Source: Chaenocephalus aceratus (Eukaryota > Chordata > Actinopteri > Perciformes > Channichthyidae). From it: a stretch of DNA of 64,000 bases. Below, in pieces: positions 38,414 to 54,307 of this stretch. Below the pieces are notes generated by a model that saw only the letters and a list, made by a program, of their open reading frames with translations, did not search any database and was not told the origin of the DNA. The translations under genes and the position numbers were made by a program. How positions within the stretch are numbered: the first letter of the stretch is position 1; the number at the start of each line of letters is the position of its first letter. Location: the NCBI GenBank assembly GCA_023974075.1, contig CM043796.1, forward strand, positions 22,932,927-22,996,926. Direction: 5' to 3'.

Positions 38414-38972
38414 AGGTCCCATGTCATGCTTTTCCGGTTATTACCCGTCCCCTTGTTTGTTATGAAGGTTTCTATGCATGTAAAGGGTCTGCAGAGGGTC
38501 TGGGTCTGCATACATTTTCAACTAACAGGGAGTCCCCTGGTTGGTAATAGACGAGTTGGAGAAATGCTCTCCGCAGACCCATTCTAACAGCGTTTATAAA
38601 CCTTTTTCTTACTCAATATCAAGCTACACTTATTGTTTTTACTTCGGCTGTGATTGTTTCTGTATGCTCAGGATGAGTTTCGCGCTGTCCCGCTGTATCG
38701 CCGACCCGGAAACCACACCAGTAAGCCATCTCACTGAGCAGCGAGCCTCGCAGCGTCCCGACCAATCAGAGCACACTGAGCTCACAGGGAGTGGGGGGCA
38801 GGAGCTCCAACAAGCCGTTTAGGACAGAGTGAATACCAGTGAATACACATACTTTACAGAGATGCTGTATGAGAAACCAATTTGAGTTTGCAAAATTGTA
38901 CAATATAAATCTATTTTAGTAGACCTCAACAATGGAATTATGATCAGTAGAAATGGCCATGACATGGGCCCT
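38414..38972 (+). mobile_element. TTAA-flanked MITE
   Basis: TTAA at 38410-38413 and 38973-38976. Inverted ends: AGGTCCCATGTCATG on the left and AGGGCCCATGTCATG on the minus strand of the right end. It is 559 bp with no transposase. The TTAA duplication fits piggyBac or Kolobok. A related degraded copy is at 1620-1925. Confidence 0.85.
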
Positions 38973-38976
38973 TTAA

Positions 38977-39888
38977 ACTATTGCAACTTGTATTGACGAA
39001 CATTTTTCACCACTTTCTGCTTTTTTTTCTAAATTCAGCATTTAACTGAATATGAATAATGGACAAAAAAATGTACTTTTTAATAAACATTTCCTTTCTC
39101 TCTGCAGATACATATCCATGTTCTTACAAAAGTGTGTTTGCTTTGTGAATGGGTCGGAATGTGTGTGTCTATTACCGTTTATAAATACCCACGCTGAATT
39201 GCTGAGATGCAGGAAAGAGGAAAAACCAAAAAGCAGCAACTGCATGAACACTTGTAATTAACCAAATTATGATTTTCAGTGTGTGGTGCACACACACTCC
39301 CAATTTATAGTACACTGGAAAAAGTGAACTAATGCCATGTAGTCAAATGTTTTTAAAAGGGATTGAGTGTACGTGTTTGCAGGTATATATGTTCAGGTGG
39401 TGTTGGAGAGCTTTTTTATTTTTTGAATCCTTCAAATCCTGTCTCTGTTATTGGAAAAATGTTCACACATAATTCTCACGTTTCTTGTTTTCATTTCTCT
39501 ACAGCAGGTTCATATCCAGATGTCAGCTTTGGCAGACTCCTGCTGCTATTTTAAGTTTTGTATATCGTCTATTTGCAGTATTGCATTCATGTTCATTTGA
39601 ACTTCTTTACCTCTGATATTTAGCATAAAATGACTTGAGAAGTGGGGTTTTTTCTTGCGCAGCTTGACATCACATATATATATATGTGCATGAGTATATC
39701 CTATATCTGCTTGATCAAACTATCCATTGAAGCTATATGATGCTGAATAAAATATTAAAACACATGACATTTTTAACATTTAACATAGATTCCCCAGCCA
39801 CAGCATGACTGGTTTGGTATGTTTTGAAATCTCTGAACTTGATAGACTTTTATATTGTGCATCTCACAAAGTTACAACATGCATTTCC
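38977..39888. other. Unassigned AT-rich DNA
   Basis: Nothing recognised apart from a short TA-rich run near 39675. Confidence 0.45.
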
Positions 39889-40664
39889 ACTATAATCAAC
39901 GCACTCTCACTCCATAATCGTCCAGGAGCGACGTTTGGTCAGTGTCCTTGGCGTGCAGTTGTGACGCTCCTAGGCTCCTTCAGCTTCATAAAGGGACGCA
40001 AATAGCTTTCAACTGATTGCAATGTATTCCCATCTGCGGCGGGATTTGACGCTCATGGAAGCACGGCATTCGTTTGTGTCAGCTGCCCTTAAAGGCAATG
40101 TGAGCGTCCATTCCCATTGGATAGCGGAGAATTGTACACCCGGAAGTAAGTATTCCCCTTACTGTCGATTGATTTTACAGTGATATCTGCACTACTGATC
40201 GACTAAAAAACACCATATTATCCTTGTTAATTACACAACATTGATTGGTTTACATTTTTTTCACCATTCATTCCAATCAAGCCCCCAGGAAGTGCGCCGG
40301 ACTCAGATGAAAATATTCGTGGTGGCCAAACGGCAGTACTGCACATCCGTTTGGTTGCCAGGCCCGGAAACACTTTTTCCCATTGACTTACATGGGGAAA
40401 GAGTGGTCTGTAAATCGTTGGATAATGTTTTTTAAACTAAATAAACTACCCAGTATGAACACTTGTATAGCCCTTATTAAAAACATTCGTTCCTCCAGTT
40501 GTAAAAATGTGCTAATAACATTATTCTGAGAGTTATTTCCCTCTGCATTATGAACGTGCATCTAACCCACGGGACCGCGCCTCCCTGCACGTTCATGTTA
40601 CGTGTTCAGCACTACATGCCACATGCGTTTATCTTTACCCATGGATGCACAATAACAACGGACC

Positions 40665-41493
40665 CAATATTTAATCGCGATTAATCGCATGATTGTCCAT
40701 AGTTAATCGCGATTAATCGCAAATTAATCGCACATTTTTGATCCGTTCTAAATGTACCTTGGAGGAATATTTTTCAAGTTTTTAATACTCTTATCAACAT
40801 ATGAGTGGACAAATATGCTTTATGCTAATGTTTATTATCATTTGAACAATGACAAATATTCTCATGAATATTAAACACAACAACCTCTGAACATTACCAA
40901 TATTCGCCTCAATTCAACCTGGAACCTCTCTCATACACTACAAATGGTGTGCACGTGCGTGTGCGTGTGTGGGTGTGTGTGTTGGATCGTTGGAGCTATG
41001 TGCAACTCAAGGCATATGCTCGAACGGGAGCTGCCTGGACGCTGCAATCATGTTGCTGCAATCATGAGTGTGCTGACTTCTCGTACAATGTCCCACTGTC
41101 TGGCTTCCTGCATAAAGTCAAGTGCTCGGCGCAGTTGTGTGGTTGTGTGGATAGCTAGCACCAGATGCTAACAACAACAAGGCACGTAAGGTCTCTCTCT
41201 CGCTCAGGCCACACATAAACACACCCTCCCGGTCCTCCCGATGGCCAGTCGGTGCCTGCCGGTGAGCGTGGAAGTGTGGTCTGCCACAAGCGGGCGGCAG
41301 GAGCGGGGCTGTCAGCATCAGCTTGGAGATGGTATTTTAAACTCGATGCGCTCTGAAACTACGTGGCGGCCGAGGAAAAAAAATACACATGCGTTAATCG
41401 CGTTAAAATAATTAGTGGCGATAATTTTTTTTGCGTTAGCGCGTTATTAACGCGTTATTAACGCGTTATTAACGCGTTAACTTGACAGCCCTA
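40665..41493 (-). mobile_element. hAT-like element rich in TTAATCGCG and AACGCGTTA repeats
   Basis: The left part repeats ATTAATCGC, and the right part repeats GCGTTATTAAC and ends TTGACAGCCCTA. Read on the minus strand, the start is TAGGGCTGTCAAGTTAACGCG, a terminus I recognise from abundant fish hAT-type MITEs. The matching end at about 40665 is lost. No transposase is visible. Confidence 0.6.
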
Positions 41494-41509
41494 ATATATA
41501 TATATATAC
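41494..41509 (+). repeat. Short (TA)n repeat
   Basis: Seven or eight TA units next to the right end of the TTAATCGCG-rich element. Confidence 0.8.
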
Positions 41510-41900
41510 AGTGCAATAATTATTTCATGCTAAATGAAGCTCTGTTGCTTGGCTATCACTAGATCCTGTTACAACGAAATATAAGTACGATTGATGTGTA
41601 CATTAGCATCATTACTAGCTAGCCGCTAGCTGCTAACTGTCGCCTCGTTAATATCAAATCCATGATAACAACAATCCATTACCATGCTGTCATGAACGCG
41701 CGGTGCTGTTACGTATACGCAAATTGACGTGCTTGATGTGAACGAGCATTTTGGTTAAAGTTGTGCATGCGCTATGAGCGCACATACGGGTATTTCTCTG
41801 GCATGCCGGGTAATCTGTGACGTTTCGCTCTCTCAAAAGTTGGGCCATTTTATCAACTCTCATAGGAATGAATGAGGCCCCGCCTCCCACGCTGTATCCG

Positions 41901-42967
41901 GGGTTGCGTTCCAATAGTCCATTTAGCTTAGGAACCTTCCTAACCAAGTGAAATGACCCGGAAGTACGTCAGTGGCAGCCATGTTAAGTGCCGTTCCAAT
42001 TCTCCAAATGAAAGGAAAGGAGGTTTCAAACTTTCTTTATAACCTCCTTTGGCTTAGAAACCACTGGACCTCCCTTGACGAAAGGAGAGGAGAAAATGCT
42101 GCCCCACAATGCATTGCAGCCGCAGCATTTGCCGTCACTCAACAGTTGGCCGTTCACGGAAACAACCGATTATGACCGAGAAATGATATCATGAACGTTA
42201 CGGTGCTTATTAAGCATTTTAAAACGTAGGTGGTAAGTTGCCAAAGTGCTTTGTTCTGAACGTTCATCAGTATTATAATCAAAAAGAGAAATATGAACGT
42301 TAGTTTTGACTGAAATGATCAAAAAAAGTCAACATTTCACAGTCTTTACTGAGCTGTGTGGAGTTTGTTCAACTTTTAAAAGATGTTTGAATGGTGATAT
42401 ACACAGTGATAGATGTTAAGGACTAACGTTTATAATAAATACATTTGAATTGATTTTAAGATATTTTCATAGTTCATACAATCATACGTATTGGGATCAT
42501 TTGTATTAATGTGGACCGGAGGGAGAGGGTGACGAGCATAAGTTTCACTTTCCTTTTTTATTTCAATTCCAACTTTGGTCATGAAGAATATGTTTCTCTG
42601 TTGTCCACGTTCATAAAGCATAAAGCAACAGCATCAGAGCACGGTGCAGAGTCTCTAGATGAGTTTACAGTAGTCCCTCGTTCTTATTAAACATCCATGT
42701 TGTAGTCCGCTGTATAGAAAACTGTAGTTTCCATAGTTTCCCCACAGCAGCAGACGCACATTCATGACGTCCGCTGGCGCATCATAAACACGTCAGATAG
42801 TGAAAGTGCATTCGGATTCTCTAAAGTACCGCAGTCTCTTCTCCTAAGTCCTTTTGAATTCTCCTATCCACTATCCCTTAACCCCGTGACGTTTCACTCA
42901 GAGGTCAAGGAATAGGAGATAGGGTTAGAATTTAGGAGCTGATTTTTGGATTATCGGAACGCAACCC
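41901..42967 (+). mobile_element. 1.07-kb MITE with GGGTTGCGTTCC inverted ends
   Basis: The left end is GGGTTGCGTTCCAATAGTCC and the minus strand of the right end is GGGTTGCGTTCCGATAATCC (18 of 20 match). It splits a sequence that would otherwise read GCTGTATCC then AGTTCTTATT. I see no target duplication and no transposase, so the superfamily is open. Confidence 0.75.
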
Positions 42968-43421
42968 AGTTCTTATTATACATCCATGATTCCAATGGCT
43001 GGCGTCTATGTCACGTGATCTTCAAATTAGCTGCAGAAAAAAAAAACTTTGTTTTATTCTCGGTGGAAAATGCCTATTTTAAAGTTAGTTTGGCCATTAA
43101 AATGCCTTTTGATGTCATTTGATGCGAGAAATATGAGTTGTTATTTCAGATTATGTGTGCAGTGGATGTACATGATCTTTAGTTTGCTAGTTATTACGAA
43201 GATTACTTCAGGAAATTGCGTCCATAGAACGTTTTCATACCAAGGTGGTTGCTAGGGACGCTGCTATCGATATTATTTCTGTTATGTTGTGTAACTGTTT
43301 AATGGTGTTATCTTTATTGCTACCCCCTTCCCCGTCAATGTATAGTGTTGGTCCACAGCGCAAACGTATTAGTTTAACAAAATCCGCATCTCAAGATACG
43401 TTATGTTCCCCTGTGCAATTC

Positions 43422-43973
43422 CAGTCTCACATCTCACAGCACATCGTCATTAACAAATACCGGAAACAGACCGAAAACATTTAAAAAAAATAAAATAATA
43501 CTTTATTCCGAGTGTGCTTGCTTTTCTCTTTGAAAGTCATCACATAACGGCATTGTAATACACGGTTCGGCTGCATTAAATATTACATATCTGCCGTAGT
43601 TCTCTATTTATAGAGCCCTGATGAGAAGACTTCTAGACAAACATGAGGAACTGAAAATGTGAGGTGGATCATAAATATATCAGCAGTTAAACAACATCTT
43701 ACATTTATTTTCACACAATACGTCTCCTTGCAGTATCAACACTAATTCGGCTGACTTTTATATTTGATCCAATTGGTAGATAGGCTGTATTTACACCATA
43801 AAGGTGCACAGCTGATATAAAGGGACACCTAGTGGTTAAAGCATGTTATTGAATTTCAATATTTGTATTATTAGATATTAATAGGATCCCTATAAATTAT
43901 ATTCATTACTCGTTATTCTCTACTAATAGTTAATTAAAGACTGTATATATTGACTATTTTGCACATCCCTTTC
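43422..43973. other. Spacer of the inverted repeat, left part
   Basis: AT-rich DNA between the arms; nothing recognised. Confidence 0.45.
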
Positions 43974-44380
43974 AAGATTTCAAGATTTTCTAAGGTTTAT
44001 TGACATATCATATTCACAAACGGTGTAGTTATGCATTGAATGAAAAACTTGGGTCGCAGGTTCCTCAATAGTGCATTACAGGACATCTATCAATATTTGT
44101 GCATACCTCCAGCAATGTTAACTATGTTGAAGCACTTATTTTAACTGATATTATACATAATGTATTATACTCTTATAAGATGTATGTAGATATTTCATCT
44201 TATCAGGTATTGAACAATCAATAAATAAAGAACACAGAATTGTTAAATATAAAACACAGAATTTGTGTGATTATACTAAATGATGTAAATAAACACCACT
44301 GCATATTTACAACTGTTACACATGCTGATGTAACGCAAATGTTTCCAACTTGGGATCAATAAAGTATATCTTATCTTAAG
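43974..44380 (+). repeat. Retroposon-like repeat ending in a LINE-type tail
   Basis: It ends TTGGGATCAATAAAGTATAT then TCTTATCTTA, a tail style of fish CR1/Rex1-type LINEs and related SINEs. The first part (GTTTATTGACATATCATATT and following) also resembles a common fish repeat. No coding region. Family assignment is tentative. Confidence 0.45.
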
Positions 44381-45103
44381 ATGATCGATGGCTACTGCCA
44401 TATTTGCAAAATGTGCCTCTGAACCTTGACAAGTGCCTGTTTCAGGCTTATCAATTAATGTAATGTAATGTTATCAATTAACAACAGGGGTCACAAACAT
44501 AAGACCAGCTGTTAAATAAAGCTCTTCTGACCTTAGCTGGCATGTGGGTATATATATTAATGCTGCCCATTATGGGCACAAGCAATTTTCACCCATGTAT
44601 TAATTATATGTTTTTAATTTGAGTGTTTCCTATCCCCTAAACCTCCAGGGATGTACACAGTTTAATACTGGCAACTTCTTATTATGGGAAATACGAAAAC
44701 GTCTTTTAAAACTACAACTCCCAGTAGAGACGTGCCATAGATAGAGGACATGTTGCGAAACACAATAGCCAGCATGTGTAGTTCTGGGGACAGGGTGGGG
44801 GGGACGGGGACGCGGTGGACCCGTTCAAATACAGTTTTGGACAGTCTGCCGTGGTTCCATCCCATTTCAAGTGCTGTTCGACGCTCGGCGTAACCCTCGG
44901 AGCACACTCTCCAATCACAGAGCTTGAGGACTATCACGGGGTTTGTCAAGCGAAGTGGAGAGAATACTTACTTCCCGGTGTAATATTCTCTAAAGCAAAT
45001 GAGCTGCTCCGACCCTCAGTCCTGACGGACTCCAACTTGTGTTTATTAATCAAACAAATAAATAAACACAAGGATAAATAATGTGTTATTGTTGAGTAAA
45101 TGG
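44381..45103. other. Spacer of the inverted repeat, right part
   Basis: It includes ACTACAACTCCCAG near 44711, a phrase common in vertebrate repeats and promoters, and GAATACTTACTTCCCGGTGT at about 44963, which echoes GAATACTTACTTCCGGGTGT at about 45831 in the right arm. No gene recognised. Confidence 0.4.
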
Positions 45104-46022
45104 AGAATTGCACAGGGGAAAATAACGTAGGCTATGCCACAATTTTAGATACGGATTTGGTTAAACTAATATGTTTGCGTTGTGGACCAACACTATACAT
45201 TGACGGGGAAGGGGGTAGCAATGAATAAAGATAACACCATTAAACAGTGACACAACATAACAGAAATAATATCGATAGCAGCGTCCCTAGCAACCACCTT
45301 GGTAACAATGAAAACGTTCAATGGACGCAATTTCCTGAAGTAATCTTCGTAATAACTAGCAAACTAAAGATCATGTACATCCACTGCACACATAATCTGA
45401 AATAACAACTCATATTTCTCGCATCAAATGACATCAAAACGCATTTTAATGGCCAAACTAACTTTAAAATAGGCATTTTCCACCGAGAATAAAACGAAGT
45501 TCGGCCATGTTTTTTTTTTCTGCAGGGAGAAATTTGAAGATCACGTGACATAGACGCCAGCCATTGGAATGAATGGTGAAAAAAACGGGGTTTGTCAAAC
45601 AGAGCACATGGTGTAGTCCTAAATGATAGCTGGGGATTCTGGGTAGTGTAGTGTCTTCTGCCATCCTTTACTCTGAAAAAACATTTGTTTCTCCGAATCG
45701 AAGGGGAAAAATACAAAAGCATTGCACACAATTTAAACCAATCAATGTTGTGTAATTAACAAGGATAATCTGGTGTTTTTTAGTCGATGAGTAGTGCAGA
45801 TATCACTGTAAAATCAATCGACTGTAAGGGGAATACTTACTTCCGGGTGTACAATTCTCCGTTATCCAATGGGAATTGACGCTCACATTGCAATCAGTTG
45901 AAAGCTATTTGCGTCCCTTTATGAAGCTGAAGGAGCCTAGGAGCGTCACAACTGCACGCCAAGGACACTGACCAAACGTCGCTCCTGGACGATTATGGAG
46001 TGAGAGTGTGTTGCTATAATGG
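45104..46022 (-). repeat. Right arm of the large inverted repeat
   Basis: Uninterrupted reverse-complement copy of the left arm, from GAATTGCACAGGGG at the inner edge to GGAGTGAGAGTG at the outer edge. Open frames on the two strands here are reading-frame shadows of the repeat. It could be one end of a large foldback element or an independent opposite-orientation insertion of the same family. Confidence 0.75.
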
Positions 46023-47460
46023 TACTGTTTGAATGAAACAATAGTCAAATCAAGTGCTAACAAGTATCCTAAATGTTCAGGTACTTTGTTTGGAAGTGGA
46101 GGTTTGTTTGTCTTATTAAAAGGCATCTTACTGCCACACAGACTGAACTAAAGCCATCTTGTACATTACCGCTGCAAACCATACATTTCATCAGCAGCGT
46201 ATTGGAGGGGTAATAACTAAGAAAAGATTGATTAAATATTACGAAGATGAGCAGAACATTGTGGAAATTGATGTGAGATATTGTACCGAAGAAGGGTGTT
46301 ACATTTAAAATGGCAGAAAGTCTTGTTGCAATTTCCAGATATTAAAAGAGGTCCCTTTGAGTTTCTCTGGTAATTAGCAATAGTAGCAGTTAAGTGAATA
46401 CTGTTCAAACAATACCTGTGTTTGTGTTTTATAGTGATTTCTCTGTTTTATCCTTTCATAAATGTGAGGACTAAAATGGCGATAGACAAAGGGCTGTTAA
46501 GAGTAAACTGGGTTTTATTGCTATGTGGGGGAGGTGAAGATATGCAGGACAGGGTGCTTGGTGGGGGAGAGTATATTCTGTTTAAGATCTCTGGCAGGAC
46601 ATGTTTCAGGGAAGTCTACATATCTTTAATAGTATATGTGTGGGTTTATACATTCCTGTAGGTTTTTTATAGATTCCTGAAACAATGTTCCCTTTTTCTT
46701 AAAAGTAGATTAGCGCAATAGTCTTTTTGTTTGACTTTTTACCTGTTTATCAAAAGAGTGTTTTAAGCTATTTGTGAAGAAGGAAGATGCAGAATTAATG
46801 GTGATTTCTGTTTTGAGTGAGAAGATTATCCCAGAGTGTTTTTCTGGGTTAAACCATCGATAGGCTTTGCAAATTGGGAGGGACATTTCCCCTGATTTTA
46901 ATGAGGTGCATCCTGCAGGCCTTCCCAACACCTGTGGCTTTCAAAGCTGCCCGCGCTGATTCCCTGTGAGATAGCGTTTTGGTATCTCCCAAATGAAACT
47001 CCACCCCTTTCTGTTGGTTTTGGGACGTGCAACTTGTTGCTTCGTCCTCTCTTCACGCGCGGCTCGGACCGGGAGGTCGGGGCAGCCCGTGAACAAAGCC
47101 AGGAGTAGGCATACTCCTGACATTACTCATATGATATGGCTTTGTATGGTAATGTATTATATGGTATTGCATTATTACCGTTTATGATTAAAACAGATTT
47201 TTGTTTAACCCTCGTCCTGGCTGTTTTGAGTGCTTCTTCTTTTAAAGCAAGCTCATTAGGAACGGCGCGGAGAAAAGTAGTCCCAACTCCTTCAACATGC
47301 AGTATAATGCATTTACTGTGCCGAACTTTCCTGGAAAACATTGGGCATTTTCTTTCTCGTGAAATACCAAATTCATTTTCAAGCCATGCGAAGTAACCCT
47401 TAAAGCTCTCAGATGTGCGATCAGCTGAAGCACATACAGCGCAAACCTTTCCTAAGTAGG
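46023..47460. other. Unassigned non-coding DNA
   Basis: No gene. The minus-strand open frame of 156 codons at 47123-47593 overlaps repeat sequence and has no recognisable domain. A segment at 47344-47400 resembles 48238-48300 in the same orientation. Confidence 0.45.
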
Positions 47461-47617
47461 AATAGAGAACCGCAGTGACGCGTCCTAAAACCCGGATGTA
47501 AACTCCTTCCGGTTCCTTCGTCAAAAACGCAATGCAATTTCTCCATAGGATTTTGGAAAATAGCTCGAAATAAGGTCTGTGGTTGACACACATTTAAGAG
47601 ACGGATCACGTTTTGTT
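47461..47617 (-). repeat. Left copy of a small inverted pair
   Basis: The reverse complement of this segment matches 48021-48188: AACAAAACGTGATCC, CTCTTAAATGTGTGTCAACC, ACAGACCTTATTT, and CACTGCGGTTCTCTAT are shared. The loop between the copies is about 400 bp. Confidence 0.8.
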
Positions 47618-48020
47618 CAGCCGGATAATATCCACATGTCTATCCTAATTGTATCATTTTCGAAGCATAAATCTAGTCACAAGAAGCAAAATGCTAACGT
47701 TATGCTATAAAGGAACGACAGCAGGGTCGCTGCTTCAACGTCACGCCAATTTAAGATCCATATTCAAACACACAGATTGTAAATGGTACAAGTTGAAGTG
47801 TTTGTTTGAACAGTCTGCAGGAGGCAGGCACTTGCTTTCAAGCAGAACAGGGCAAACAAACTTAGCGGGAGTGTTTTACGTGTTCGGTGTAATGACGTAA
47901 AACGGCCTGGACAACTTCTGTAGTCCTATTCAGCCACTTGGTAACAACCATCGTTTTTCAGACACGTAAACTCTTCAAAAATCACCAGCGGGGTCACTGC
48001 TGATGTATTTAATGTAGTAG
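47618..48020. other. Loop between the small inverted copies
   Basis: No gene or repeat recognised. Confidence 0.4.
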
Positions 48021-48188
48021 AACAAAACGTGATCCATCTCTTAAATGTGTGTCAACCACAGACCTTATTTGGAGCTATTTTCCAAAATCCTATGAAGAAA
48101 TTGCATTGCTTTTTATCGAAGGAACCGGACTTGGTAAAAATGCTAACTTACTTCCAGGTTTTAGGACACGTCACTGCGGTTCTCTATA
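48021..48188 (+). repeat. Right copy of a small inverted pair
   Basis: Matches the reverse complement of 47461-47617, with a small extra segment (GGTAAAAATGCTAACTTACT near 48134). Confidence 0.8.
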
Positions 48189-49048
48189 TGACAGAAGTTG
48201 GGGGTGGGGGGAACATACGCTGCCTGCCTGGATGAAGTGGAATTTTCTGTCTTGTGAAATACTCAATTTACTTTCTAGCCGTGTAAAAAGCACACATAAT
48301 AGCTTAAAGAGCACTCAGGGGTGCATTTTGTTAAATCATCCATGTAACACCAGTGCATTATATACAGTATTTTCTTTTGTCCTGCTACTCTCAAGTAACA
48401 GGCATGTGAGAAAACAGGAAGTTGGCCAGCTGAGAGGTTTCTTTCTTTTGTCTCCACCGCACTTTAACCCATATACGGAAATAGCGCTGTGGAAAGTGTG
48501 ACTTCTGCCACAGAAGAAAAAAACAAGATGTTCAGAGTGAGTTAAAAAAAACATAAAAAAGGAGAAAATTGGCAACCTCCAAAACAGGCCGAATGTCTGT
48601 TTTGTGTAAGCAGCAGAAAGAGACAACGGGCAGCTTTTCCTAAAACGCCTTGATCGAAAGGTTAAAAAACAAGATGCTCTTCATCTCCGAATATGACATC
48701 TTGGCCAATCTTGTTGGATTTCCACCAGAACAGGAGAGCTGAAGCGAAACCGCTGTCTCCAGCACTCACTGCATGCTGTTGTGCAACGGCCCAACACTAT
48801 TTACTCGTGTTTCCTCTGCCAGCTTGTTGTTTTACACTTTCGACATCCTGCACACAGGGTGCCACGAGAGGCTGACGCTGCTCTTTAACTGCACTGTAAA
48901 CGTGCTTATGACTTTAAAAAAAGGACCAACAGAGGAAGTGAGACATGCTTTAATATCAGTTTTATTTATAGTGTTTTGCTGCCATGTGCGGTTATTGACC
49001 TTAAGAACACTGTGATAGCAATTTAATGATTATGGAGCAACATGTTAC
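48189..49048. other. Unassigned non-coding DNA
   Basis: Nothing recognised beyond the short direct match of 48238-48300 to 47344-47400. Confidence 0.4.
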
Positions 49049-49549
49049 CAGTGGTGGAACAAGTATTCAGATTCTACTTTAGTAAATACCACACTGAAAA
49101 ATGCAACATTTCAAGTCAAAGTACTGCATGAAGAATCATACTTTAGTATTTAAGTACTATAAGGAAAATGTACTTAAACTATTATGTGTAAAGTACTCAC
49201 TGCAGGAAAAACTAAAAATATATATAAATGTTTTGAAAGATTTTAAACCAAAAGCAGCAAATCCTCAGATGTAAGAAGCTAGAACTGTGAAATATGTTTG
49301 AACATGGCCAATTAATTTCCTTTGAACCCACTATTACTTAAATACAATGTTGAATTGTTTCATTTATACCAAATAATTATATTTGAGACTTTTCTTCAAG
49401 TATTGTGTTTCAAAATGTAAGTAACTGCTAAATAAATGAAAAGTACAACACGTGTTTCCAAAATGTAGTAGTATAAAGTAGGATAAAATACTCAAGTACC
49501 TCAAATGTTATTTGCAGTACTTGAGTACATTTACTATACTTTCCATCAC
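49049..49549 (+). mobile_element. Dispersed teleost MITE (hAT-like ends)
   Basis: It begins CAGTGGTGGAACAAGTATTC and ends TACTTTCCATCAC, with AAGTACT and GTACTT phrases throughout. It is the same family as 7905-8300, in the opposite orientation. Ends are imperfect and no duplication is clear, which suggests age. Confidence 0.65.
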
Positions 49550-54048
<4,499 letters not shown>

Positions 54049-54307
54049 TGAAAAGTCAAGATATCACCAAACTCATTGAAATAAATGTTCTTGGCACAAT
54101 GAAAATCGCTACCAAAAACATGGATAACATCCAATGGTTGGGAAGATTTTCCAGAAAAAAACAATCACGTCAACCCCATTGTGGGGCAAGAGAAAAGGTC
54201 AGGGGTCCCCAAAGTCCATAGGTTTCATCTACGTGTGAAAATGAAGGTCTGTACAAAACGTTGTGGCAATCATCCAATAATATTTGATATATATTGGTCT
54301 GGAACAA
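54049..54307 (+). repeat. Older dispersed fish repeat, left part, split by the LINE
   Basis: Phrases such as GTCAGGGGTCCCCAAAGTCC, GTCTGTACAAAACGTTGTGG and CAATCATCCAATAATATTTG match a widespread teleost repeat I recognise. It continues without loss at 57611 after the LINE. The last 13 bases (54295-54307) are the LINE target duplication. Confidence 0.65.

Larger units (their letters stand above)
40278..42988 (+). mobile_element. 2.7-kb composite insertion in the left arm
   Basis: The insert starts CAAGCCCCCAGG and ends TACATCCATG, with the 8-bp ATTCCAAT on both sides. It contains a hAT-like fragment rich in TTAATCGCG (40665-41493) and a separate MITE (41901-42967). Whether the 8-bp match is a true target duplication or part of the host repeat is uncertain. 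Confidence 0.45.
39889..43421 (+). repeat. Left arm of a large inverted repeat, interrupted by a 2.7-kb insertion
   Basis: Segments 39889-40277 and 42989-43421 together match the reverse complement of 45104-46022. Shared landmarks are the CGTCCAGGAGCGACGTTTGG region, CACCCGGAAGTAAGTATTCC, CACGTGATCTTCAAAT and GTCAATGTATAGTGTTGGTC. Between the two parts of this arm lies an insertion flanked by ATTCCAAT at 40270-40277 and 42989-42996. Identity is high but not perfect. The arm also lacks about 130 bp present in the right arm at 45.58-45.73 kb. Confidence 0.75.

Noticed and set aside
38541..38822. Open frame of 93 codons
   Set aside because: Lies entirely inside the TTAA MITE and has no transposase-like motif.
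47123..47593. Minus-strand open frame of 156 codons
   Set aside because: Half of it lies in an inverted repeat copy, the other copy does not keep the frame open, and no domain is recognisable.
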